From the NCBI RefSeq assembly GCF_017313765.1, contig NZ_JAFLNC010000003.1, positions 62,001 to 126,000 of the forward strand: a stretch of 64,000 nucleotides of DNA, written 5' to 3'. The notes under the pieces are model-generated. The model was not told the DNA's origin. It saw nothing but the letters and a program-made list of their open reading frames with translations, and ran no database searches. The position numbers were made by a program, and so were the translations under genes. The DNA comes from Sneathiella sedimenti (GTDB lineage: Bacteria; Pseudomonadota; Alphaproteobacteria; Sneathiellales; Sneathiellaceae). Positions within the stretch are counted from its first letter, which is position 1. Every line of letters begins with the position of its first letter. Below are positions 54,387 to 63,296 of the stretch, in pieces.

Positions 54387-55000
54387 GAATATGAAAGTAA
54401 ATCGTTAACAAACGATTAATGTTTAAGATAATTTACAAGTTTTGAAGTTATTGTTGATGCATAATTCTAATATACATGGTGGTCGCTCGCGTTAAATAAA
54501 CTGCGTATATTAATAACAATATGTTCTGATATATATTTTATTTATCTGATATTTGTTCATTTTTAAAACAATGCCTTATTGAAACAATATAGTATTACTT
54601 TTATTTTGAACTTCGTATTTCCATATTTATTAAATAATATTTCAATTGTATTAAATATTATAATAAATAAACTTGAATCAATAAACAAACGACATTCACT
54701 TTTACGTCAATCTAGTGCAGATTATTTGGTCTCAGGCTTATGGGAATGTCGGTTTATTTTGTCTGATGCAGGTGGTTAAGGGGAGAGATGTCTTATTGCC
54801 GGTAAAATCGCTTTTTATACTGCAAACGACCAGTATTAAAATCGGGAGTAATATCAACATCACAATCTGCTTCTCTGGTTAAGAAGAGGGCCTCATCATT
54901 CGATCGGTGACCGGGAAAAAGTCGGATTTTTAACCCCAAAAGGACTAATTTTTCATTAAATTGTAATTGTACGATAAAATCTTCTCAATCCCGACTAAAG
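54387..55000. other. AT-rich intergenic region
   Basis: About 610 bases between the FecR gene and the glycosyltransferase gene, both on the minus strand. 54387-54720 is extremely AT-rich for this genome. No gene is supported; a 66-codon plus-strand ORF at 54579 is an AT-rich hydrophobic artefact. The region probably carries the FecR-unit promoter and may be an H-NS-like silencing target or acquired segment. Confidence 0.5.
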
Positions 55001-55888
55001 TTAGCTTTCTAGGCTTTTTTCCGGGCCGGCTACCAACGATTTTATTGTTGATCCTATGATGCGATATCGTAAATATCCGCATAGCAAGAGCTTTCCACTA
55101 AAATTAAGGTCACTGCGGCGGATTTCCCGAATTCCCGCCCGTGCCAAGCCCCGATATTTGGCAGGCGTTCTGTGCCAGTTAATGCTCAGGCTGCTTTTTT
55201 GATATCGTTTGAAGCAAAGTGTTTGTGGCACGCGAATGAAGGGACCAAGTAACGACATATGCAATAACCAGGTCCAGTCCGCACTAAACTCGCCAAATTC
55301 ATTTTTTGGAATTCCGCCTATCCGTTCGTAGGCTTTCCGGCGAAAAAGCCCTCTGTTCGGTATCCACCAATGAAAACTAGGTCGGCGCCGCGCCATCATT
55401 AACCCCCTCAAAGTGGCACTTTCGACCCCTGATATCTCGGCACTTTCCAATAATTCTGTTGTTCCATCGGGGTCCACCAGTTCGAGATCTGAAAAGGCAA
55501 GTATTGCGTCTGGCTTATTTTGCAGAGCTTTCACTAACGAAGAAACATATTCCGGCGCAACGACATCGTCATGAAAAGCGAAGAACATCATCTCGCCGTG
55601 TGCATTTTCCATCAGGTCGTTACAATTGCCAAGCCAGCCGAGATTCTTCTCACGCTTTAGAATGCGAATGTTTTTGTGGCGTTCAGCATATTCTTTGATG
55701 ATTTCGGGCGTTCTATCCGTTGAACAATCGTCACCGATCAAGATTTCAAGATGTGGCCAGCTTTGCGCGACTAAGCTATCCAGGGTATCTCGGATAAACG
55801 CTTCAGCATTGTAACTTGGTAGCAGGGCGGTTACGAGTGGCATATCCACCTCGCTTGTCGCCAAATCTTCACTCATTGTCCGGTCCAA
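55001..55888 (-). CDS. Family 2 glycosyltransferase
   Basis: GT-A-fold transferase of 295 residues. Conserved pieces: VTALLPSYNAEAFIRDTLDS at the N-terminus, EILIGDDCSTDRTPEIIKEY with the nucleotide-binding Asp, FFAFHDDVVAPEYVSSLVKA with the DxD-like HDD metal motif, and a mid-chain GLFRRKAYERIGGIPKNEF. It likely adds a sugar to a cell-surface glycan or glycolipid. It closes a three-gene minus-strand unit with an FAD enzyme and an FdtA-like isomerase, with 28 bases to the preceding gene. Confidence 0.92.
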   Translation of the reverse strand: MDRTMSEDLATSEVDMPLVTALLPSYNAEAFIRDTLDSLVAQSWPHLEILIGDDCSTDRTPEIIKEYAERHKNIRILKREKNLGWLGNCNDLMENAHGEMMFFAFHDDVVAPEYVSSLVKALQNKPDAILAFSDLELVDPDGTTELLESAEISGVESATLRGLMMARRRPSFHWWIPNRGLFRRKAYERIGGIPKNEFGEFSADWTWLLHMSLLGPFIRVPQTLCFKRYQKSSLSINWHRTPAKYRGLARAGIREIRRSDLNFSGKLLLCGYLRYRIIGSTIKSLVAGPEKSLES

Positions 55889-55916
55889 TGTTGGTCTAGT
55901 TATGGAAACATCAGAA

Positions 55917-57131
55917 CTAATTTCCCATTAGCTCTTGTGCGAGTTTAAACGCCAATTCCGGGGCGGAGGAATATTTGCCGGTGTCTATTGAGTAATACCG
56001 GCCTTTCCGTGTGATACCGAATTTGTCCCGAGAATGCAGAGTGGAGGATTTTTGAGCGATCGAGCCTCTGCCTTGCGCAAATACAAATCCCCCCTCGACC
56101 CTAATATCCTCTGCCGCGTCAAATATCTCGTCAGCGCCAACCAATACTGTCGAGAGGCCGGCGCGAACCTTCTGTGTGATTGAATTTTTTTGTTCCGGAG
56201 TTAGCGGATCAGGCGTGTTTGGCAAAATTTCGACACTATCAACCAGAAGGCCTGCCGGATACCAAGACAAGTAGAATGACTTACCGTCATAATTTTTAAC
56301 ATCGCCAAACGCACCCACGGCGACAAATGCACTTTGTGTCTCCACAATTTTTTTCGTTTTAACAAACAGCGATACCCGGTATCTGTTCGACCAGGTGCCG
56401 CTTGGCAGAATGCCTGCTTTGGCATCTATTGCCATCCGCCCGTGCCAGAGGCAATTGATCACGCAATCAAATCCTTCGTAGGCTTTTTGGCCATCTGATG
56501 TTTCACAGGTTACGCGCCAGAGTCCATTGTCAGTATCCTCAGGGGTGGCATCTGTGACTGTATGCCCCGTCGCCACGAAAATGTTCTTGCTGTTTGTAAG
56601 GGCTGCCGTATAGAGATCCGCGATTGTTTCAGTGCGAACGGACCGCTCCGGGACCCGAAAGGCCGCCACCGTATTTTCCGCGGCTGCAACGGATTTGAAT
56701 TCTGAAGGACTGAGTTGGCTCGAAGAAAAGCCGGATAGATCCCTAAAGTAGTCTTTGGCGCCGGGATGTGATCCAGCAATTTCATCCAGTTTCTTTAAAA
56801 AGTCTCTGAATTCGGTTTCGTCAACGACAGAATCCCGATGCAAAATAAACAGATCATCTTCAGTTGTTGCGAATGGGCGGATATCAGTTGCCAGAATATC
56901 GGACACCAGCGGGGCAAACGACACGCCGCCAGATAGAACATGGCGCGCGGAGGCTAATGTGGGGTCACCTGAGTAAACATATCCCAGATGTATTTTTCCT
57001 TCGTTCCATCTGCTTGCGCCCATCATCGGAGATGACGCGCTTTCAAATATAGTTACCTCGGCTCCTCTTCTTGCAAGTAAAAGGGCCAGGCTGCTGCCCA
57101 TGATTCCGGCTCCCAAAACGGCGATACGCAT
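55917..57131 (-). CDS. FAD-dependent oxidoreductase (DAO family)
   Basis: Protein of 404 residues with an N-terminal Rossmann FAD fingerprint MRIAVLGAGIMGSSLALLLA, then RRGAEVTIFESASSPMMGAS. RWNEGKIHLGYVYSGDPTLA resembles the substrate-side region of D-amino acid oxidase/glycerol dehydrogenase relatives found in glycan gene clusters. The C-terminus FGITRKGRYYSIDTGKYSSA ends in a short helix. Substrate unknown; given its partners, oxidation of an amino sugar or amino-acid decoration of a glycan is possible. It begins 2 bases after the FdtA-like gene. Confidence 0.88.
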   Translation of the reverse strand: MRIAVLGAGIMGSSLALLLARRGAEVTIFESASSPMMGASRWNEGKIHLGYVYSGDPTLASARHVLSGGVSFAPLVSDILATDIRPFATTEDDLFILHRDSVVDETEFRDFLKKLDEIAGSHPGAKDYFRDLSGFSSSQLSPSEFKSVAAAENTVAAFRVPERSVRTETIADLYTAALTNSKNIFVATGHTVTDATPEDTDNGLWRVTCETSDGQKAYEGFDCVINCLWHGRMAIDAKAGILPSGTWSNRYRVSLFVKTKKIVETQSAFVAVGAFGDVKNYDGKSFYLSWYPAGLLVDSVEILPNTPDPLTPEQKNSITQKVRAGLSTVLVGADEIFDAAEDIRVEGGFVFAQGRGSIAQKSSTLHSRDKFGITRKGRYYSIDTGKYSSAPELAFKLAQELMGN

Positions 57132-57133
57132 TG

Positions 57134-57574
57134 TTATAAACTACCTTTCGGGCCGGCTTTAGTCTTCGCCGAGACTATTTGGGTTTTAGTATAGAAGTAA
57201 TCGGACTCATCATAACTCGTATCACAACATACGAGCAATGCAGAGGTTTCATCTGCATATATTTGGCGGGACCAGACCCCGGCTTCAACCAAAAGGCAAT
57301 TTTCAGGGCTTGAGAGCTGCTCGATTTCCATAAATCCCTCATATTGCAACTCAACCGTTATCTTGCCCGCGATGGGCATCAAGAACTGTCGACCCGTATA
57401 ATGACCGTGACCACCGCGTTCGACATTTGAGGATGCTTTGACGAGGAATATTCTTTTGGTAGGGAAGTGTATTTCCGACAGGTCAATCGGGACAAGACTT
57501 CCTCGCTCATCAATACAGGGGGTGGCCTGGTAAACAGAGACCTTGTCATTCAAAAGTTTGCGTAACAGTTTCAT
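57134..57574 (-). CDS. FdtA/QdtA-type sugar 3,4-ketoisomerase (cupin)
   Basis: WxcM-like cupin of 146 residues. Typical pieces are DERGSLVPIDLSEIHFPTKR, IFLVKASSNVERGGHGHYTG with the cupin His pair, RQFLMPIAGKITVELQ, and LVEAGVWSRQIYADETSALL. The family isomerises dTDP-4-keto-6-deoxyglucose to the 3-keto sugar before transamination. No dTDP-glucose synthase, dehydratase or partner aminotransferase is nearby, so the substrate may come from elsewhere. First gene of the three-gene unit. Confidence 0.9.
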   Translation of the reverse strand: MKLLRKLLNDKVSVYQATPCIDERGSLVPIDLSEIHFPTKRIFLVKASSNVERGGHGHYTGRQFLMPIAGKITVELQYEGFMEIEQLSSPENCLLVEAGVWSRQIYADETSALLVCCDTSYDESDYFYTKTQIVSAKTKAGPKGSL

Positions 57575-57781
57575 ATAAAGTTCTTCAAGCTGGGTATTCC
57601 CGCTATTAGCAATTTTTTTGAGAGTGAACCATAGGAAAGAACTTCGGCCGAATAATGAATTCTTGTGCCGGGAAAGTTTGGCATAGATGGCTTGTGAGGG
57701 AAACAGGGTAAGGGCCAGATACGCTAAAAAAGTCAGGTAAGCAACAATTTATTAGACAAAGCGTACGCTTACATCGGGAAT

Positions 57782-58741
57782 TCACTGTTTAGGAGAGGAC
57801 AATGTGGTTGAACGAAACTCGCTTGGCGGCATGCCATAGGCTTCCCTGAAAATCTTTGAAAAATGCTGAAAATTGTTAAATCCCCATTTCATCGCAAGTT
57901 CGCTGATGGACTGTCGTTGGAACCTGGGGTCCTTGAGGTTGGACGCCACTCTTTCTAGCCTGGCTTTACGGATAAATCCGCTGATAGAGTAGCCTTCTTT
58001 CATGAATATCTCATTCAATCGCCTGACCGAAATACCGGTAGCCCGGGCCACCGCGTTTCTATCCAGTGCAGGATCCATCAGGTTCGACTGAATATAGGTT
58101 CTGGCGCGCAACGACATATGTTGTTCCGGCAGGCTTAACTCGCAACCGCCCTCATCAATTGATGACAACCCGGTTGCCACCAGGTCAAACAGAGTATCCT
58201 GGATAAAGGATTGAATAATCCTGTTATTGTTTCCCGCTCTGGCGAACCCGAGAATGCTCTGGCCGACCAGCTTCCCAATCTCGCTATTTCCCGATACTCG
58301 GCGTCCGGTCAGCAGATCCGCATTGGGTATTCTCGCCAGTAGCTGTTTCTTCGGCATCTGGAGCACCAACTGCTCGAAATTGTCTGTCAGGGTAAGCTTG
58401 TAAAGATCAGTGCTGCTGTAGAGCGCAAAGTCGCCGGGACTTAGCTCGGCATGTCGATTTCGTTGACTGAGATACGCTTTTTTTCTCAACTGCAGGCTGA
58501 GCAGGAAAAATTCCTCTGTTGCGCGCGATATGTCCTGTTTGCGGCGAATGACATCATGGGAGGTTCCAGAGACAAAGGAAACAGCGAGCTGCGGAAGCCG
58601 TTCCAATGTGATCGAGCCGTGAAAATCCCGCTGTTCAACCGCTTCGCATCCTAGTTGGACGTAGGTTGCGCAAACAGCTTCGCGCCAATAGGCGAAACGC
58701 TCTCGATAAGTGACACTTCTGGTATCGAAATTCAGCTGCAC
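57782..58741 (-). CDS. AraC family regulator of the aldoxime-nitrile module
   Basis: Regulator of 319 residues with an N-terminal AraC-binding-like domain (about 5-180; REAVCATYVQLGCEA, LSPGDFALYSSTDLYKLTLT) and a C-terminal double HTH (215-305; IQSNLMDPALDRNAVARATG, SISELAMKWGFNNFQHFSKI, FREAYGMPPSEFR). The type matches regulators next to nitrilase and aldoxime dehydratase genes, such as OxdR/NitR. It is divergent from nitrilase, with 179 bases between that must hold its operator, and likely activates the operon in response to an aldoxime, nitrile or acid. Confidence 0.92.
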   Translation of the reverse strand: MQLNFDTRSVTYRERFAYWREAVCATYVQLGCEAVEQRDFHGSITLERLPQLAVSFVSGTSHDVIRRKQDISRATEEFFLLSLQLRKKAYLSQRNRHAELSPGDFALYSSTDLYKLTLTDNFEQLVLQMPKKQLLARIPNADLLTGRRVSGNSEIGKLVGQSILGFARAGNNNRIIQSFIQDTLFDLVATGLSSIDEGGCELSLPEQHMSLRARTYIQSNLMDPALDRNAVARATGISVRRLNEIFMKEGYSISGFIRKARLERVASNLKDPRFQRQSISELAMKWGFNNFQHFSKIFREAYGMPPSEFRSTTLSSPKQ

Positions 58742-58920
58742 GTCTCTGTGTCCTTAAGTTCTTCTGCAAAGCACGAATAACATAAGAAAAACAGAAAATA
58801 CCAAATTCCGCCCAAAAAAACAATGTTTCCCGCCCATACGGATAAGCGCGCATGCCTGAATCGTATTTTACTTCCGAATAACAGGTAAGCAAATTCACAA
58901 ACAGGGAGAAGATTCCAGCC

Positions 58921-59952
58921 ATGTCACATCAACCCTTTAAAGTCGCTGCCGTTCAGGCTGCTCCTGAATATCTAGATCTGGACAAGTCTGTTGCCAAGGC
59001 AATATCGCTCATCGATCAAGCTGGAGCGGAAGGTGTTAAACTCATAGCCTTTCCGGAAACCTGGCTGCCCGGCTATCCATGGTGGATTTGGCTGGGGGCA
59101 CCGGCCTGGGGGATGCAGTTTGTCGGGCAATATCATGAAAACTCCATACAGGCGGGCAGTAGCCATGATGATGCGCTGGCTGAAGCCGCGCGCCGGAATA
59201 ATATCCAAGTTGTCATGGGCGTCTCAGAAAAGGATGGTGGCAGTCTTTATATGGGCCAATGGCATTACGGGCAGGATGGCAAAGTCATCTCCCGTCGCCG
59301 AAAGCTGAAACCGACACATGTAGAAAGAACTGTATTCGGCGAAAGCGACGGTAGTCACCTCATTGTAAGCGAAACAGACCTAGGCCGTGTGGGAGCCCTT
59401 TGCTGTTGGGAACATCTGCAGCCCCTTACCAAGTACGCCATGTACTCGCAAAATGAACAAATTCATATCGCGTCCTGGCCGAGCTTCAGCCTTTACAACG
59501 GCGTCGCATATGCGCTGGGCCCCGAACTGAACTCCTCGGCGAGCCAAATGTATGCGGCGGAAGGGCAATGTTTCGTGCTTGCGTCCTGTGCCACGGTATC
59601 CCCGGCGATGGTCGAGCTTCTCTGTGATACACCGGACAAGAAAGAGTTTCTGAAAGCGGGCGGTGGCCATGCCCGAATTTACGGTCCCGATGGGTCACCG
59701 CTTGCCGCGCCGCTCGCCGAGAATGAAGAAGGGTTGCTGATTGCGGAAATTGACCTTGGAATGATCGCCTATGCGAAATCGGCGGCAGATCCGGTCGGCC
59801 ATTATTCACGGCCAGATGTGCTGCGCCTGATGTTCAATTCGCGTCCTAATCCCGTTGTCATGAATTTTGATGAGGGAGAGAAGCTGGCGGTCCGCGAAGA
59901 TACATCGGATGCAGGCGCAGCGGCGGCGGAGATCGAGCATGCGGCAGAATAA
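58921..59952 (+). CDS. Nitrilase
   Basis: Carbon-nitrogen hydrolase of 343 residues that converts a nitrile to acid and ammonia. The Glu-Lys-Cys triad is present: Glu46 in LIAFPETWLPGYPWWIW, Lys in RRRKLKPTHVERTVFGE (residue 128 or 130) and Cys162 in GRVGALCCWEHLQPL. These sequences are those of true nitrilases of the aliphatic/aromatic type, not amidases. The C-terminal extension of about 40 residues after SRPDVLRLMFNSRPNP is rich in Glu/Ala. It starts the operon with the aldoxime dehydratase, whose gene overlaps its end. Confidence 0.95.
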   Translation: MSHQPFKVAAVQAAPEYLDLDKSVAKAISLIDQAGAEGVKLIAFPETWLPGYPWWIWLGAPAWGMQFVGQYHENSIQAGSSHDDALAEAARRNNIQVVMGVSEKDGGSLYMGQWHYGQDGKVISRRRKLKPTHVERTVFGESDGSHLIVSETDLGRVGALCCWEHLQPLTKYAMYSQNEQIHIASWPSFSLYNGVAYALGPELNSSASQMYAAEGQCFVLASCATVSPAMVELLCDTPDKKEFLKAGGGHARIYGPDGSPLAAPLAENEEGLLIAEIDLGMIAYAKSAADPVGHYSRPDVLRLMFNSRPNPVVMNFDEGEKLAVREDTSDAGAAAAEIEHAAE

Positions 59953-60988
59953 TCTATCAAGAGGAAGTGAGCGAACATATCCGCTTCGGATGCCGCCGGG
60001 ATGGGAGCCGCCGGTCCCGGCATTCAGTTCAGAATTTGGCGCGGCGACCAACGAAATCTCCATGGCGGTGATCGGCTGTCAGTTCAGTCGCCCACACCGA
60101 GATAGGCTGTATGAGATTGTAGCTGGCCTTGAGCTTCTCTTGCGGAAAGTAGGCGAGGCTGACCATGTGGATTTGTCTGAATGCCCTATCGATGGGACAG
60201 GCCACAGTCAATTTGTTGCGACTTGCTACTGGTTAAAGCCGGACGCAATGGCCAAATTTTTTGACACGACTGATTTCAAGGCTTTTTGGGCACGGCACAG
60301 CACGGAAGGGTTGGCTTACGGTGTCTTTCGAGAATTTTTTAACATTCCGATGAAGCGCTTTGAAACCTTGCATTCCGGCCCCGATCACATTGTTGGTATC
60401 GCCCATGCCCGCCAAAGTGTCAGTGACCCAATCCTGAGGCATGCCTATTGGGGAAGTATGCGAGACAGGATTGAGGAGTCTGCGACCGACGAACTGGAGC
60501 CTGTCGGAGATATAGAGGTACTGGAGAAGGGGCCAAATCGCATTGTCGTTCGTCCAAATCAGAACCTGGCAGTTATCAGGTCGGGCCAGGACCTCACCAA
60601 GGCAACCGGGGTCGAGCGAGAGGAGTATTTTTCAGATATCGAGCCTGTGCTTAAGGCCGGAATGAAATTTCTCCGGGATAACGGGCTTGAAGAAGTCAAT
60701 TGCATAGATTGCCGGTACATGTCGCTTCTTGAAGAAGGGGGAACACGGAAAGATCACACCTATGGCTTGGCCTATTTCCGGTCTTTGAAGGATCTTGAAC
60801 AGTGGGCGGAATTCCATCCAACCCATCTTGCGATTTTCAACGCGTTTATGGAGTTTGCGCCACGGTACGGACCGGAAATGCGGTCACGCTATTGGCATGA
60901 AGTTTCCGTGTTGCCGGCAGTCAGCCAGATTGCCGAATATATAAACTGCGCGCCGGGGACAGGACTTTTAAGCGGGGTGCGCAACTGA
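59939..60988 (+). CDS. oxd: Aldoxime dehydratase (heme)
   Basis: Heme protein of 349 residues that dehydrates aldoximes to nitriles, feeding the nitrilase; known members are about 352 residues. The ATG at 59939 has GGAG eight bases upstream and overlaps the nitrilase stop. Conserved sites match OxdRE numbering closely: heme-ligand region AEFHPTHLAIFNAF (His near 293-296), catalytic His320 in RYWHEVSVLPA, Arg near 175-177 in GSMRDRIEESA, and Ser near 215. GTRKDHTYGLAYFRSL precedes the heme ligand. Together with nitrilase it completes the aldoxime-nitrile-acid route. Confidence 0.94.
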   Translation: MRQNNLSRGSERTYPLRMPPGWEPPVPAFSSEFGAATNEISMAVIGCQFSRPHRDRLYEIVAGLELLLRKVGEADHVDLSECPIDGTGHSQFVATCYWLKPDAMAKFFDTTDFKAFWARHSTEGLAYGVFREFFNIPMKRFETLHSGPDHIVGIAHARQSVSDPILRHAYWGSMRDRIEESATDELEPVGDIEVLEKGPNRIVVRPNQNLAVIRSGQDLTKATGVEREEYFSDIEPVLKAGMKFLRDNGLEEVNCIDCRYMSLLEEGGTRKDHTYGLAYFRSLKDLEQWAEFHPTHLAIFNAFMEFAPRYGPEMRSRYWHEVSVLPAVSQIAEYINCAPGTGLLSGVRN

Positions 60989-61090
60989 GGAGTCTGTACC
61001 AGACAGAATATCCAACAATCAAACATTGCAGGGAATGCCAGCACAGAAATGGCATCAGGCAAGGTCTTAGCAAAACAGGAAGGAAGAACA

Positions 61091-62350
61091 ATGTTTATGC
61101 GGAATATGGGGCTGGCACTGATACTGGCCATGGGACTTATAAGCTATTCGCAAGGGGTAATGGCCGCCGAACCGGAATGCGGTGCAAATACCGGCCAGAA
61201 AGCAACCGGCGACCCAATTGTTGTCGGAGGTATTAATGGCAATGCGCCTCCTGGCGATTTTTCCGGAGGTACTGATGCCGCCGCTGCGTATTTTCTTTGC
61301 GTAAATGATAACGGCGGGATCAATGGTCGCCCGATCAAGTATATCGTTGAAAATGATCAATGGAATCCGGAATTGGCCGCTCAAGTGGCCACCAAGCTTG
61401 TAAAAGATGATGGAGTTGTGGCGCTGGTCGGCAATGGCTCGGTTGTTTCCATGGCGGTTAATGCGAAGCTCTACAAGGACGAAGATGTCATGGCAATGGC
61501 CTCTGCCTGCGCTATTTCGGACTGCTACGAGAATTCCAACATTGTCTCGACCAACCAGGGGCCGCTCCCGTCTGGCATTGGCGCATTGAAGTTCGCAGTG
61601 GAAGAGCTTGGGACGGAACATGCCGCCTGTATCGGGTTCAACATTCCCAATAATGGGGGGTGGGCCTGTGACTGGGCCGGAAAGTACATGGAGTCTGTAG
61701 GCAAGAAATCGACGGCCTTATTGATGGATCCGTCCGCCGTTGATCTAAATTCCGTTTACCTGCAGGCGTTAGCGGAAGGCGTTGATACGATCATGCTGAT
61801 GCTGCCAGCTGGGCCGGCCCTCGGGATATTGAAAGTGGCTGAAGAACAGGACGGTGGAGATACCTTTAAATGGATTTCCCCAACGCCGCTTTACGATCCG
61901 ACTGTGCCTGAGGCTCTCGGTGATTACTGGAACAACAAGCTTTACGTAAATATCGAATTGGGGCCATTCAATTCAGATGGGCCAGACAATCAAAACTGGA
62001 TAGCCGTTATGGATAAGTACGGCGAGGACGGGGATAGACGAGATACATTCTCCCAGTCAGGATATTTGTCTGCAAAATTTTTCGTTGATACGCTGCTAAA
62101 AATGGATCCTGCCGAGATTAATCGCACGAATGTAACAAAGGCAATTAAAGGGATATCCGGATTAACGTCCGATTTGCTGTGTGGGCCCTATTATGTAGGC
62201 GATTTTGACCGGCATATGCCTAACCACGCGGGTCGCATGGTTGTGTATGCGGATAATGAATTCAAGGTTGTCAGAGACTGCTACGACATTGAATCAAGCT
62301 ACCTGGATTCAATTCGCCAGCAAGAACGCCAGTTGAAGCTTATCCAGTAA
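61091..62350 (+). CDS. Branched-chain-type ABC transporter substrate-binding protein
   Basis: Periplasmic type I binding protein of 419 residues. The ATG at 61091 with GGAAGGAAG upstream starts a Sec signal FMRNMGLALILAMGLISYSQ ending near MAAEP. PIVVGGINGNAPPGDFSGGT opens the fold and FLCVNDNGGINGRPIKYIVE is the Leu/Ile/Val-family segment. The mature protein has several Cys residues (CGAN, CACAISDCYE-like region), unusual for this family and suggesting disulfides. It lies 102 bases after the aldoxime dehydratase, so uptake of an aldoxime, nitrile or derived acid is a reasonable inference. Confidence 0.92.
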   Translation: MFMRNMGLALILAMGLISYSQGVMAAEPECGANTGQKATGDPIVVGGINGNAPPGDFSGGTDAAAAYFLCVNDNGGINGRPIKYIVENDQWNPELAAQVATKLVKDDGVVALVGNGSVVSMAVNAKLYKDEDVMAMASACAISDCYENSNIVSTNQGPLPSGIGALKFAVEELGTEHAACIGFNIPNNGGWACDWAGKYMESVGKKSTALLMDPSAVDLNSVYLQALAEGVDTIMLMLPAGPALGILKVAEEQDGGDTFKWISPTPLYDPTVPEALGDYWNNKLYVNIELGPFNSDGPDNQNWIAVMDKYGEDGDRRDTFSQSGYLSAKFFVDTLLKMDPAEINRTNVTKAIKGISGLTSDLLCGPYYVGDFDRHMPNHAGRMVVYADNEFKVVRDCYDIESSYLDSIRQQERQLKLIQ

Positions 62351-62364
62351 TCCAATCAATGAAA

Positions 62365-62396
62365 GTACCGTTCCTGCTTAAGCCTGGGGACGGTAC
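62365..62396 (+). promoter_or_regulatory. Hairpin between binding protein and livH-like gene
   Basis: GTACCGTTCC (62365-62374) pairs with GGGACGGTAC (62387-62396), with one T-G pair and a twelve-base loop, starting 15 bases past the binding-protein stop. No T-run follows; likely a message-stabilising or attenuating element. Confidence 0.65.
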
Positions 62397-62423
62397 TCAA
62401 CATCCTTTCGAGAGCCATCTGAC

Positions 62424-63296
62424 ATGAAAATATACGCAATATTTATGATCTCGGGGCTGGCGGTCGGCTCGCTTTATGCGCTTGGCGGCATAGGTCTTGT
62501 TGTCCTGCGTCGCGCCACGGGGTTCCTGAATTTTGCGTATGGCGCGATCGCTGCGGCGAGCGCGATGATTTGCTGGCAATTCATTGATTGGGGATTTGCG
62601 GGACCGGTGTCGTGGCTCATGTCTATACTTACCGGCGTGATTTTATCAGTGTTTTTCGGTCGTTACCTCGCCCCAAGTTTGGCGTGGAGAGAGCCTGTTG
62701 TGAAGGCGGTCGCGACGCTCGGTTTTGCGTTGATAATCCTCGGGTTGGTCAGTTTTATTTGGGACGATGCTGCGCGTAAGCTGGTTCTGCCGACAGACAA
62801 GATCGGCTTTCGCCTGATGGAGGTCCGGATCACGGTAACCCGCATTATTGCGTTCGGGTCTAGCTTGTTGATCGCCCTTGGGACGATACTTTATTTAGAG
62901 AAAACCAGGACAGGGTTGCAGATGCGGGCGCTTGCCAATAATCGCGCTCATTCTGCCCTGATTGGAATACCAATCCTAAAAGTTGAAACCATCGCTTGGG
63001 CGCTTTCCGGTGCGTTGGCAGGATTTACCGGAATGTTGTTTGGAGATCTGGTGCGCCTGGACCCGACAATCATCACTTTCATGGTTATTCCGGCAATCGC
63101 CGCAGCCATTTGTGGTCGTCTTGAATCCCTTTTTCTTACCTTCATTGGCGGACTGTCTATCGGCGTTGCCGAGGCGATGCTCACGCTTGTAAAAACGGCC
63201 GCGCCCTTCAGGTCGCTGGTAGCCTTCGTTGTTGCCGTTCTTGTCATTCTTTGGATGCAGCGCAAGCAGCGTCTCGTCTTTCAAACGGAGGATTAA
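62424..63296 (+). CDS. livH: Branched-chain-type ABC transporter permease (LivH)
   Basis: Membrane protein of 290 residues with about eight hydrophobic segments. LivH marks: GLAVGSLYALGGIGLVVLRR, ATGFLNFAYGAIAAASAMIC, the cytoplasmic loop TGLQMRALANNRAHSALIGI, ILKVETIAWALSGALAGFTG, and GGLSIGVAEAMLTLVKTAAP. It pairs with the LivM-like permease. The ATP-binding subunits LivG and LivF are expected beyond the window. Confidence 0.92.
   Translation: MKIYAIFMISGLAVGSLYALGGIGLVVLRRATGFLNFAYGAIAAASAMICWQFIDWGFAGPVSWLMSILTGVILSVFFGRYLAPSLAWREPVVKAVATLGFALIILGLVSFIWDDAARKLVLPTDKIGFRLMEVRITVTRIIAFGSSLLIALGTILYLEKTRTGLQMRALANNRAHSALIGIPILKVETIAWALSGALAGFTGMLFGDLVRLDPTIITFMVIPAIAAAICGRLESLFLTFIGGLSIGVAEAMLTLVKTAAPFRSLVAFVVAVLVILWMQRKQRLVFQTED

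Noticed and set aside
54579-54779. Plus-strand ORF of 66 codons with a hydrophobic start
   Set aside because: Lies in an extremely AT-rich spacer where Ile/Asn/Leu-rich frames arise by chance; no ribosome site.
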